Shown one piece after another: positions 16,938 through 25,303 of a DNA stretch of 64,000 bases. The position numbers were made by a program, and so were the translations under genes. The first letter of the stretch is position 1; every line of letters begins with the position of its first letter. The notes beneath the pieces were generated by a model, which was not told the origin of the DNA, did not search any database, and was given only the letters and a program-made list of their open reading frames with translations. The stretch lies in the NCBI RefSeq assembly GCF_003261175.1, contig NZ_QLNP01000095.1, positions 1 through 64,000 of the forward strand, in the 5' to 3' direction. Source of the DNA: Arthrobacter globiformis. Lineage in GTDB: Bacteria; Actinomycetota; Actinomycetes; Actinomycetales; Micrococcaceae.

Positions 16938-19586
16938 CTAGGGAGCACTCGATGGGGTTTTCACCGACAGTGCCTGCGCGGATAGCGCACGGTGCAGGTG
17001 GCTCCGCTGCTCGATGATGATCCGGCGCAGGGCACGCGGGGCGTCCTGGTGCTCTGAAAGCCAGCGGTCGGTGCGTGCCACCACCGGATGGTCCTCCGGT
17101 GCCCCGGCCGAATCCAGGTCCTGGACGGCCGGGTAGAGACCGCGGACGATCCGGCTTGCGATTTCGATGCTCCGCTCCGCCCACACCGTTTCCAGGCACT
17201 CGAAGTAGGGCTCCACAAACGGGTCCAGGAGTTCCTCGGAGGCGGTGTTGAACCCGGCAATGGTAGCGCTCAGCAGCTGGTTGGAGAGCGCCGTCCCGCG
17301 GACCGCTGCCTCCCAGGCCGCGGCCTTGACCGCCGCCTCAGGCCGGGCTGCCAGCGCCGTAGCGTGCCCTGCCCGCCCGGACGCCGTCGTGTCCCTGGCC
17401 AGCTCGGCGCCGAGCTCCTGCTCCGTGGCCAGGCCACGGGCCGCCAGGGCGTGCCACAGGCTCCAGCGGAGCTCCGCGTCCACGGACAGTCCAGGCACCC
17501 GCTCACTGCCGTCCAGCAGCCCGAGCAGGAGTCCGGCCTGGCTGCCGTCTGTGCGGCTGACCGTGGCAAGTGTCCTGGCCCAGGCAAGCTGCCGGTCGGA
17601 ACCCGGCTCCGCCGCGCGCAGCTCCCGTGCCGCGCCCTCGGCAAAGGACTTGCGCAGTGCGTCACGGTCAGTGGCCGGAACGTACTGTTCAAGGGCCATT
17701 GTGGCGTTGCCCAGGATGTTCAGCAGGACGCCGATCCCGGACTCGGCGGCAGCGAAGCGGAGGACGGCGTCCACGTACTGCGAGGCAGGTGTAATGGCGT
17801 CCCGGGCCGAATTCCACAGCGCGGACCAGCACAGGGCACGGGCCATGGGGTCGCTGATCCGGTCCAGGGAGGAACGGACGGCGGCCTCCGAGACCGGATC
17901 CAGCCGCACCTTGGCATAGCTCAGGTCCTCGTCATTGATCAGGAGCAGGGCCGGGCGGCGCTTCCCGGACAGGGCGCTGACTTGCTCGGCCGCGCCAGCC
18001 AGGTCGGTCTCCACGGAGTCAGTCCGGACCAGCCTGCCGGCGGCATCGAAGTTGTAGAGCCCGATGCGAAGCCGGTGAGGGCGCGGCTCCTGCCGGCCGG
18101 TGACGGGATCGGGCGCGTCCTGCAGCAGCGTGATCCGCTCCAGGGTCTCAGTTCCGTCCGGCGCTACACTCGTCTCCAGCTCGGCGCTCAGCGTGGAAAT
18201 GCCCGAGGTCTGAAGCCACTGCCGGGCCCACGTGGTGAGGTCCCGGCCGGAGGAAACGGCCAGGGCACCGAGCAGGTCGGCCAGCGTGGTGTTCCCGTAC
18301 TCGTGGTCCCTGAAGTACTTCCGGGACCCCTCAACGAAGGCGTCGAAGCCGACGTAGGCCACCAGCTGCTTCAGGACGGAGGCGCCCTTCGCGTACGTGA
18401 TGCCGTCGAAGTTCTGCTTGGCCGCCTCGAGGTCCGGGATGTCGGCCACGATCGGGTGCGTGGTGGGCAGCTGGTCCTGGACGTAGGCCCAGGCCTTGCG
18501 GTTGTTCGCGAAGTTGACCCAGGCGGTGTCCCAGTCCGTGGCGCGGTCCACGCCGAGGGTGCCCATGTAGTCCGCGAATGATTCCTTGAGCCAGAGGTCG
18601 TCCCACCACTGCATGGTCACGAGGTCGCCGAACCACATGTGGGCCATCTCGTGCAGCAGGGTGTTGGCGCGGCCCTGGTACTGGGAATCGGCGGCCCGTG
18701 AGGTGAACACGTAGTTTTCCGTGAAGGTGACCAGCCCGGGATTTTCCATGGCGCCGAGGTTGTATTCGGGGACGAAGGCCTGGTCGTACTTGCCCCACGG
18801 GTAGGGGTAGTCAAACAGCTGGTTGAAGAAGTCCAAGCCGTTCTTGGTGAGCCTGAACAGCTCGGCGGCGTCGAACGAGGGCGCCAAGGAGGCCCGGCAG
18901 TACAGTGCCAGCGGCACGTCAAGGCGGGCCCCGCCGTCGTCCGTCCTGCTCCAGTGGTCCTCGGCTTTGAAGTAAGGGCCGGCCACCACCGAGGTGATGT
19001 AGGTGGACATGGGCAGGGTGGGCACGAAGTCCCAGCGGGCCGCGGCGGCATCGTCCGCCAGGGGCAGGCGCGCCGCCTCGGCGCCGTTGGAGGCCACCTC
19101 CCAGCCCACCGGGGCGGTGACGGAGAAGGTGAACCGGGCCTTGAGGTCGGGCTGTTCGAAGTTCGCGAAGACCCGGCGGGCATCGGCCGGTTCGTACTGG
19201 GTGTAGAGGTAGCACTGGCCGTCGGCGGGGTCAAAGAACCGGTGCATGCCCTCGCCCGAGCTGCTGTACAGCGCGGTTCCGGTGACAGTCACCCTGTTCT
19301 CGGCCTGCAGGTTGTCCAGCCGGATCCGTGCCCCGTCCACCACGTCGGGGACCGGCAGCTCGACGCCGTTGAGGACCACGCTGTGCACGTCGCCGGCGAT
19401 GAAGTCCAGGAAGGTGGATGCTCCCGGCTTCTCTGCCGAGAAGGCGATGGTGCTGCGGCTGGTGTAGCCGGCCGTGTCCGGATCCGGTGCTCTGCGGACG
19501 TCGAGCGCGACGTCGTAGCTGTGGGTGGTGATCAGGGCGGACCGCTCTGCCGCTTCGTTGCGCTGGAGGTTCTGGTTCGACACCAA
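16938..19586 (-). CDS. pepN: Aminopeptidase N (M1 family)
   Basis: The 882-residue zinc aminopeptidase has the substrate-binding GAMEN motif (278-282) and the zinc site HEMAH (312-316) with the third ligand Glu335, exactly 18 residues after the second His. The length and the ERAP1-like C-terminal helical domain match actinobacterial PepN. It is cytoplasmic and trims N-terminal residues from peptides. The start is TTG at 19586 or GTG at 19583; no strong ribosome site is visible. A YeiH-like gene lies directly upstream on the same strand. Confidence 0.93.
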   Translation of the reverse strand: MVSNQNLQRNEAAERSALITTHSYDVALDVRRAPDPDTAGYTSRSTIAFSAEKPGASTFLDFIAGDVHSVVLNGVELPVPDVVDGARIRLDNLQAENRVTVTGTALYSSSGEGMHRFFDPADGQCYLYTQYEPADARRVFANFEQPDLKARFTFSVTAPVGWEVASNGAEAARLPLADDAAAARWDFVPTLPMSTYITSVVAGPYFKAEDHWSRTDDGGARLDVPLALYCRASLAPSFDAAELFRLTKNGLDFFNQLFDYPYPWGKYDQAFVPEYNLGAMENPGLVTFTENYVFTSRAADSQYQGRANTLLHEMAHMWFGDLVTMQWWDDLWLKESFADYMGTLGVDRATDWDTAWVNFANNRKAWAYVQDQLPTTHPIVADIPDLEAAKQNFDGITYAKGASVLKQLVAYVGFDAFVEGSRKYFRDHEYGNTTLADLLGALAVSSGRDLTTWARQWLQTSGISTLSAELETSVAPDGTETLERITLLQDAPDPVTGRQEPRPHRLRIGLYNFDAAGRLVRTDSVETDLAGAAEQVSALSGKRRPALLLINDEDLSYAKVRLDPVSEAAVRSSLDRISDPMARALCWSALWNSARDAITPASQYVDAVLRFAAAESGIGVLLNILGNATMALEQYVPATDRDALRKSFAEGAARELRAAEPGSDRQLAWARTLATVSRTDGSQAGLLLGLLDGSERVPGLSVDAELRWSLWHALAARGLATEQELGAELARDTTASGRAGHATALAARPEAAVKAAAWEAAVRGTALSNQLLSATIAGFNTASEELLDPFVEPYFECLETVWAERSIEIASRIVRGLYPAVQDLDSAGAPEDHPVVARTDRWLSEHQDAPRALRRIIIEQRSHLHRALSAQALSVKTPSSAP

Positions 19587-19609
19587 GCTATTGAATCATG
19601 GGGGCTAAT

Positions 19610-19645
19610 GCACCAAGATCAGGTACTGCACCAAGACCAGCTACT
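19610..19645. repeat. Two 18-bp tandem repeats spanning the stop codon of the YeiH-like gene
   Basis: On the minus strand, GTGCAGTAGCTGGTCTTG and GTGCAGTACCTGATCTTG are adjacent and differ at two bases. The first holds the TAG stop of the upstream gene, while the second has TAC at the same place, followed by GTGCATTAG. It looks like a recent local duplication at the gene end. Confidence 0.75.
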
Positions 19646-20666
19646 GCACCATGAGCAGCGCGGCGGCCAGGCCCAGGACCGCGATCAGCAGCCATGCGGC
19701 GAAGGCGGCCAGCACGGCGCGGGCCCCGGTGTGCATCAGGGTGCGGATCCGCACCGCCGAGCCGAGGCCAAACAGGGCAGCGCCGAGCAGCACGTCCTGG
19801 AGGCCGGCCGCTGCTTCCAGCCAGCCGCTGGAGAGCCAGCCGCTGGAGCGGAGCGCCACCATCACGATGAACCCGACGACGAACAGCGGGACAAGCGGAG
19901 GCTTGCCCGCGGCGGTGCCGCCGGCCCGGCCGCCTGCCTCCCGGCGGTGCCGGATCCGCTGCTCTGCACCGGCCATGGCCACCACCGGCGCCAGGAGGAT
20001 CACCCGGGTGAGTTTGACGACGACGGCGAGGGCCAGTGCCGCCGGACCCGCGGTTTGCGCCGTGGCCACCACCTGCCCGACGTCGTGGACCGAGGCTCCG
20101 GTCCACGCCCCGAAGGCGTCGGCGCTCAGCTGCAGCGGATGGACCAGCAGCGGGAGCACGCCGATGGCCAGCGTCCCGCACAGCGTCACCAGCGCCACGG
20201 GCAGGACCGTGTCCCGGTGGCTAATGCGCCGTACGGCGGCCATCGCACCGATCGCCGATGCGCCGCAGATGGAAAACCCGGTAGCGATCAGCAGCGCAGT
20301 GTCGGCCGGAAGCCGAAACAGGCGGGAAATCCCATAGGTTCCCGCGAAGCTGGCCACCACCACCGCAGTGATGAGCAGGAGGGCCAGCCAGCCGAGGCCT
20401 AACACGTCCGAAAGGCTCACCTTCAGTCCCAGAAGCACGATGCCGCCGCGCATCAGGTGCTTGCCGGCGAAGTCCAGCCCCGGGCGGGCCCGGCCGGCCG
20501 TCCACACGGCCGTGCCGGGAAGGTTGGCTGCCAACAGGCCAAGCACCACGGCAAGGGTCATGGCCGGTAGCGCAGGCACGGCGGCGTGTATTGCGAATGC
20601 GAAGGCCAAGGCAACGACGGCGGTCAGCAGGCCGGGCAGAATCCGGGTAAAGTTTTGATGCGTCAT
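19641..20666 (-). CDS. YeiH/UPF0324 family putative sulfate exporter (membrane)
   Basis: The 341-residue protein has about ten membrane helices and the family phrases GLDFAGKHLMRGGIVLLGLKVSL, GFSICGASAIGAMAAV and SVHDVGQVVATAQ. UPF0324 proteins are proposed anion exporters, but their substrate has not been firmly shown. I chose the ATG at 20666 since the first helix follows it; the frame extends to 20801 but would then cover a proline-rich stretch. It precedes pepN with about 55 bases between. Confidence 0.85.
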   Translation of the reverse strand: MTHQNFTRILPGLLTAVVALAFAFAIHAAVPALPAMTLAVVLGLLAANLPGTAVWTAGRARPGLDFAGKHLMRGGIVLLGLKVSLSDVLGLGWLALLLITAVVVASFAGTYGISRLFRLPADTALLIATGFSICGASAIGAMAAVRRISHRDTVLPVALVTLCGTLAIGVLPLLVHPLQLSADAFGAWTGASVHDVGQVVATAQTAGPAALALAVVVKLTRVILLAPVVAMAGAEQRIRHRREAGGRAGGTAAGKPPLVPLFVVGFIVMVALRSSGWLSSGWLEAAAGLQDVLLGAALFGLGSAVRIRTLMHTGARAVLAAFAAWLLIAVLGLAAALLMVQ

Positions 20667-20816
20667 CCCGCGCAACTGCGACAGCAGCGGCGGCGGAAGT
20701 CGGAAGTCTGGCACCTCCCAACCTTGCCGGACGCCGCCGCCAAAGACCAACCGGAAGCCCGCCAACACGCCAGGGCGGGACGGGAAATGAATTCGCAACA
20801 AAAAGGTGGTTGGCTA

Positions 20817-22418
20817 ATGACCATGTCTGACCTATTCCAGGATTACTCCGAGGCTGCCGGCCGCACCGGCGCCTACGACGAGATGTTTGCCCCCGGGCAG
20901 AAGGCACGCCAGTCGTATGGCCAGGTTGCGGGTGCCCTGCGGGAGCTGTCCCTGGCAGACGTCAGCGCGCGGGCGGACTCGATGGCGAGGACGTTCCTGG
21001 ACCGCGGTGTGACCTTTGACTTCGCGGGGGAGGAGCGCCCGTTTCCGCTGGACATCGTGCCGCGAGTCATCCCCGCCGACGAATGGGACGTGCTGGAGCG
21101 CGGCGTCGCCCAGCGCGTGCGCGCCCTCGAGGCGTTCCTGAACGACGTCTACGACAAGATGACAGTGGTGTCCGACGGCGTGATCCCGCGGCAGCTGGTC
21201 ACCACCAGCGCGCACTTCCACCGCGCCGTGCACGGCTTCGAACCGGCCGGCGGCGTGCGGGTGCACATCTCCGGCATCGACGTGGTGCGCGACGCCGCCG
21301 GAACCTTCCGGGTCCTGGAGGACAACGTCCGCGTGCCCTCGGGCGTGAGCTACGTGCTGGAGAACCGGCGGGCCATGGCAAAGGGCCTGCCGGAGGCCTT
21401 CGGCCAGCAGCTCATCCGCCCGGTGGAGGAATACCCGCGCCGGCTGCTTTCGGCGCTCCGCAAGACGGCGCCGTCGGGCGTGGACGACCCCACGGTTGTT
21501 GTGCTGACCCCCGGCGTCTTCAACAGCGCGTACTTCGAGCACACCCTCCTGGCAGGACTGATGGGCGTGGAGCTCGTGGAAGGGCGCGACCTCATCTGCC
21601 GCGGCAACCGGGTGTACATGCGCACCACCGCCGGCGAACAGCGCGTGGACGTCATCTACAAGCGCATCGACGACGACTTCCTCGACCCCCTGCAGTTCCG
21701 CTCCGACTCCATGCTCGGCTGCCCTGGCCTCGTCAACGCAGCCCGCGCCGGCGGCGTCACCATCGCCAACGCGGTGGGCAACGGCGTGGCGGACGACAAG
21801 CTCGTCTACAGCTACGTGCCGGACCTGATCCGCTACTACCTCGGCGAGGAACCGGTGATCGCCAACGTGGACACCTTCCGGCTGGAGGAGAAGGAAGCCC
21901 GCGAGCACGTCCTGGACCGCCTCCACGAACTCGTGGTCAAGCCGGTTGACGGCTCCGGCGGCAAGGGCCTGGTCATCGGGCCGGACGCGTCCAAAGAAGA
22001 GCTCGATGCGCTGCGCAAGCGCGTCATCGCCGACCCGCGCGGCTGGATCGCGCAGCCGGTGCTGCAGCTGTCCACCGTGCCCACACTCAGCGGCGACAAG
22101 TTCGGCCCCCGGCACGTGGACCTCCGGCCGTTCGCGGTCAACGACGGCGACGACGTCTGGGTGCTGCCCGGCGGGCTCACCCGCGTGGCCCTGAAGGAGG
22201 GGTCGCTGATCGTGAATTCCAGCCAGGGCGGCGGGTCGAAGGACACCTGGGTGCTGGCCGGTTCGCCGCAGGTGCCGGTGGAACGGCTGCCGCAGCAGTC
22301 GATCACCGTGCGCGAGCGGGTTTCCGTGTGGCCCGTCGAGAGCAACTGGCGAGACAGGCAGTCGGAACAGCAGCAGCAGCAGATTTCTGACGCGCAGGAG
22401 GTAACCGCGAATGCTTAG
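20817..22418 (+). CDS. Circularly permuted ATP-grasp protein (type 2)
   Basis: The 533-residue protein belongs to the circularly permuted ATP-grasp family (former DUF404/DUF407). Recognisable parts are PLDIVPRVIPADEWD near residue 77, VVVLTPGVFNSAYFEHTLLA in the middle, VVKPVDGSGGKGL (the ATP-binding Lys/Gly loop) and DLRPFAV. Members are predicted peptide or amide ligases that couple ATP hydrolysis to joining an amino group; the product is unknown. ATG at 20817 has AAGGTGG upstream. Its last eight bases overlap the alpha-E gene and it forms one operon with that and a transglutaminase. Confidence 0.9.
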   Translation: MTMSDLFQDYSEAAGRTGAYDEMFAPGQKARQSYGQVAGALRELSLADVSARADSMARTFLDRGVTFDFAGEERPFPLDIVPRVIPADEWDVLERGVAQRVRALEAFLNDVYDKMTVVSDGVIPRQLVTTSAHFHRAVHGFEPAGGVRVHISGIDVVRDAAGTFRVLEDNVRVPSGVSYVLENRRAMAKGLPEAFGQQLIRPVEEYPRRLLSALRKTAPSGVDDPTVVVLTPGVFNSAYFEHTLLAGLMGVELVEGRDLICRGNRVYMRTTAGEQRVDVIYKRIDDDFLDPLQFRSDSMLGCPGLVNAARAGGVTIANAVGNGVADDKLVYSYVPDLIRYYLGEEPVIANVDTFRLEEKEAREHVLDRLHELVVKPVDGSGGKGLVIGPDASKEELDALRKRVIADPRGWIAQPVLQLSTVPTLSGDKFGPRHVDLRPFAVNDGDDVWVLPGGLTRVALKEGSLIVNSSQGGGSKDTWVLAGSPQVPVERLPQQSITVRERVSVWPVESNWRDRQSEQQQQQISDAQEVTANA

Positions 22419-23337
22419 CCGAATTGCCGAGTCCCTGTTCTGGATCGGCCGCTACGTTGAACGGGCCGATGGCACGGCCCGCATCCTCGACGTCCACCTC
22501 GAGCGCCTGAACCACCTGCCCACCGAGGAGCGGCGCAGCGTTGCCCGTGAGCTGCTCGGGGTCATGGGGGCGCGCCCGCAAAGTGAGGACTTCGGGCTGG
22601 AGGAACTGCTCCACGCCCTCGCCTACGACAAGCACAGCGCCACCTCGATTGCCGGGTCCCTCGGTGCCGCCCGCGAGAACGCCAGGCGCGCCCGCGAGAC
22701 GGTCTCCTCCGGCCTCTGGGAGAGCCTGAACACCACCTACTACGGGCTGAACCAGCACCGCAAGGACGTGGTGGGCACCTACCGCTTCTGCCACTGGGTG
22801 CTCGAGCGCACCGCCATGGTCAGCGGCCTGGCCGACACCACCGTCAGCCACGACGACAGCTGGCTCTTCCTGGCGCTCGGCCGTTCGCTGGAGCGGGCCG
22901 ACATGACCGCCCGGATGCTCTCCACCCGTGACGTCCTCTCCGCAGGCATGTCCTGGGTGAACATGCTCCGCTGCGCCGGCGCCTACGAATCGTTCCTGCG
23001 GACCCGCCGCGCGGCCTTCGGCGACCAGCATGCGGCCGAGTTCCTCCTGCTGGACCGGCTGTTTCCGCGGTCCATCGTTTACGCCCTCAGTGACGCCGAC
23101 GAATGCCTGGCCAAGCTGGACCCCTCGGCCCAGCGCGTCGGCTTCATCAACGACGCCCGCCGGATCGTGGGCCAGGCCCGCACGTTCCTGGAGTTCCACC
23201 GCACGGATGACCTCATGTCCGAGCTTCCGGAGCACATGGAGCGCGTCCAGAAGGCAGTCGCGCAGGCGTCGGACGCCATTTCCCGTAAGTACTTCAATCA
23301 GGCAGATGAACTGGCCTGGGTGGGAGAAGTTTCATGA
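22411..23337 (+). CDS. Alpha-E domain protein
   Basis: The 308-residue, all-helical protein begins MLSRIAESLFWIGRYVERAD, the diagnostic start of the alpha-E family (DUF403). Later it repeats a SLERADMTARML helix. The family has no known enzyme activity and is almost always encoded beside the permuted ATP-grasp protein. It overlaps the upstream gene by eight bases and the downstream transglutaminase by four (ATGA), so the three proteins are probably made together and may form a complex. Confidence 0.92.
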   Translation: MLSRIAESLFWIGRYVERADGTARILDVHLERLNHLPTEERRSVARELLGVMGARPQSEDFGLEELLHALAYDKHSATSIAGSLGAARENARRARETVSSGLWESLNTTYYGLNQHRKDVVGTYRFCHWVLERTAMVSGLADTTVSHDDSWLFLALGRSLERADMTARMLSTRDVLSAGMSWVNMLRCAGAYESFLRTRRAAFGDQHAAEFLLLDRLFPRSIVYALSDADECLAKLDPSAQRVGFINDARRIVGQARTFLEFHRTDDLMSELPEHMERVQKAVAQASDAISRKYFNQADELAWVGEVS

Positions 23338-24185
23338 CCCGGCTGAGCATCGTCCACAGGACAGGCTACAAGTACAAGCGGCGCGTCACCCTGTCCTACA
23401 ACGAGGCCCGGATGACCCCGCTGACCGACCCCCAGCAGGTGGTGCTGGAGTCCTCCATGAAGGTCACGCCGTCGCAGGCAGCGATCAGCAGCTACCGCGA
23501 CTACTGGGGTACCCGGGTCACCGCGTTCGACATGCAGATGCCGCACGAGCACCTGGAAGTCCTGGCCACCACCACCGTTGAGGTCCACCGGGCGGTGCGT
23601 GTACCGTCCGAGGCAGACATCGTGGGCTGGGACGACCTCGCCTCCCCGGAGACACTCAACCAGTTCAGCGACTGGGCGCCGCAGTCCCAGCTGACTGGAC
23701 CGGGGGAGGAAGTCCTGGCCATCATTCCGGGTGTGGTCGAGGGCAAGAACCCGCATGAGGCAGCCCTTGCCATCTTCGCCTGGATGCGCGGCGAGATGAC
23801 CTATATGAAAGGCACCACCGGCGTCACCACCAACGCCGAGGAGGCCTGGACGCAGCGCCAGGGCGTGTGCCAGGACCTGGCCCACCTCGCCATCGGTGCC
23901 CTGCGCAGCTGCGGCATCCCGGCCCGGTACGTCTCCGGGTACCTGCACCCGCGGTCGACGGCGGACATCGGCGAGACGGTGGCCGGCCAGTCCCATGCGT
24001 GGCTGGAATGGTGGGACGGCGAATGGCGCAGCTGGGACCCCACGAACCACAAGCCAGCCGGCGACTTCCACGTGACGGTGGCCCGCGGCCGCGACTACCG
24101 GGACGTGCCTCCGCTGAAGGGCATCCTGTCCGGCGGCGGCGGCTCAAACCTGAGCGTCAGCGTGGAGATCACCCGCCTGGCCTAG
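23334..24185 (+). CDS. Transglutaminase-like cysteine protease family protein
   Basis: The 283-residue protein has the bacterial transglutaminase-like N-terminal domain and a papain-like core. The catalytic triad is visible: Cys179 (QGVCQDLAH), His221 (QSHAWLEW) and Asp235 (WDPTNH). No signal peptide is seen, so it is likely cytoplasmic. In this conserved operon it may process or cleave the product of the ATP-grasp ligase; that role is predicted, not shown. The ATGA overlap marks it as the last gene of the unit. Confidence 0.92.
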   Translation: MTRLSIVHRTGYKYKRRVTLSYNEARMTPLTDPQQVVLESSMKVTPSQAAISSYRDYWGTRVTAFDMQMPHEHLEVLATTTVEVHRAVRVPSEADIVGWDDLASPETLNQFSDWAPQSQLTGPGEEVLAIIPGVVEGKNPHEAALAIFAWMRGEMTYMKGTTGVTTNAEEAWTQRQGVCQDLAHLAIGALRSCGIPARYVSGYLHPRSTADIGETVAGQSHAWLEWWDGEWRSWDPTNHKPAGDFHVTVARGRDYRDVPPLKGILSGGGGSNLSVSVEITRLA

Positions 24186-24223
24186 GCGCACTGTCTGGGC
24201 CTGCGCGGCGCTCTACTCGAGAG

Positions 24224-24706
24224 TCACTCGGCCGAGGACTTCACCGCGCCGCTCAGCTGGGTCCACCAGGTGAGCGGCGGTGTGACCTTGAAACGACGGC
24301 CGGTGACCGAGTCGGGCGTGATGCGGATGAAGTGGTCCTTCTGTCCCGCCTGCCACGGGAAGAGGTAGAGCGAGGCGGAATCGAGCACTTCCTCGATCCC
24401 CGTGACCGGTGCCGCCTTGCCTTTGACCACCACACTCCACGCCATCCCGGAAACCGCATCCACGCCGTCGGCCTCCAGCGCCACCGGCGCTTCGCCCAGC
24501 GCGCCGCCCAGCTTGGTTCCCGTGCCTGTCCGGAACACCAGCGTTCCGTGGTCAACCGTGTAGTTGAGCGGGAAAATATCCGGATGGTCGTCCACCCACA
24601 CGGCGAGGCGGCCCACCGAAACCTGCCTCAGCAGGTCCCAGCACTGCCGGGATTCGAGATGTTCCACCGACTCCGGGGAGGGGCCGGGTGACGGGTCAGC
24701 TGCCAT
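24224..24706 (-). CDS. PNPOx-like (split-barrel, flavin/F420-type) protein 1
   Basis: The 160-residue protein has the split-barrel pattern of the pyridoxamine 5'-phosphate oxidase-like family: CWDLLRQVSVGRLAVWVDDHPDIFP, then NYTVDHGTLVFRTGTGTKL, and a WSVVVKG strand. Proteins of this type bind FMN, F420 or heme, and the cofactor cannot be told here. It is clearly paralogous to the gene just upstream (24789-25265), with the same motif order. The ATG at 24706 is the only sensible start. Confidence 0.85.
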   Translation of the reverse strand: MAADPSPGPSPESVEHLESRQCWDLLRQVSVGRLAVWVDDHPDIFPLNYTVDHGTLVFRTGTGTKLGGALGEAPVALEADGVDAVSGMAWSVVVKGKAAPVTGIEEVLDSASLYLFPWQAGQKDHFIRITPDSVTGRRFKVTPPLTWWTQLSGAVKSSAE

Positions 24707-24788
24707 GCACCAGAGCCTACGCCGGAGCCGCCTGTCCTGCCAGAGTCGGGGCAGCCTGCCACTGCGTGGCGCCTTCGGGAGGCGCTAC

Positions 24789-25265
24789 CTACTCGAAGGA
24801 CGCCCTGCGCTGGTCCTCAAGCCGGGTTGACCAGATGTGCGGAGCAGCAACCCTGAAGCGCCGGCCGGTCAGCACTTGCAGTGACAGGCGGACGTAATGG
24901 AATTTGTCGCCGGGCTCCCATGGCTCCAGGCCCAATGCGTCCGCCGCGGCCTGCTCCGTAGTGCTATCCACCAGGGTGGTGGTGCCGTGTGCCACGACGC
25001 TCCAGGCCTCCTGGCTGTCCGCATCGTAGCCGTCGATCTCAAACGCCGCATGCGTTTCCTTGCTGGATTGCCAGAGCTTGGTGCCGCCGGCGGTGCGGAA
25101 GACTATGCTGCGGTGCTCGATGACAAAATTGACCGGAAATATTTCCGGGCGGCCGTCCACGATGAGGGCGAGCCTGCCCACCACCGAAGCGGCAAGCAGG
25201 TCCCAGCACTGGTCGAAGGTGAGCTTTCCGTCCTGCGGTGCGCCGTCCTGTGATGCCGTGTTCAT
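24789..25265 (-). CDS. PNPOx-like (split-barrel) protein 2
   Basis: The 158-residue protein is a paralog of its downstream neighbour, sharing CWDLLAASVVGRLA, PEIFPVNFVIEHRS, FRTAGGTKLW, AWSVVAHG and a W-x-T-x-L end. It differs mainly at the N- and C-termini. The cofactor and substrate are unknown. It lies 38 bases after the zinc-ribbon SDR and 82 bases before the other copy, all on the minus strand, so the three may be transcribed together. Confidence 0.85.
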   Translation of the reverse strand: MNTASQDGAPQDGKLTFDQCWDLLAASVVGRLALIVDGRPEIFPVNFVIEHRSIVFRTAGGTKLWQSSKETHAAFEIDGYDADSQEAWSVVAHGTTTLVDSTTEQAAADALGLEPWEPGDKFHYVRLSLQVLTGRRFRVAAPHIWSTRLEDQRRASFE

Positions 25266-25303
25266 GGAGCCATGCTACAAAACGGCGGCAGCAGCCGCGA
25301 GGA

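Noticed and set aside
20832-22115. 427-codon minus-strand open frame
   Set aside because: Antisense to the ATP-grasp gene; His/Val/Gln-rich chance composition.
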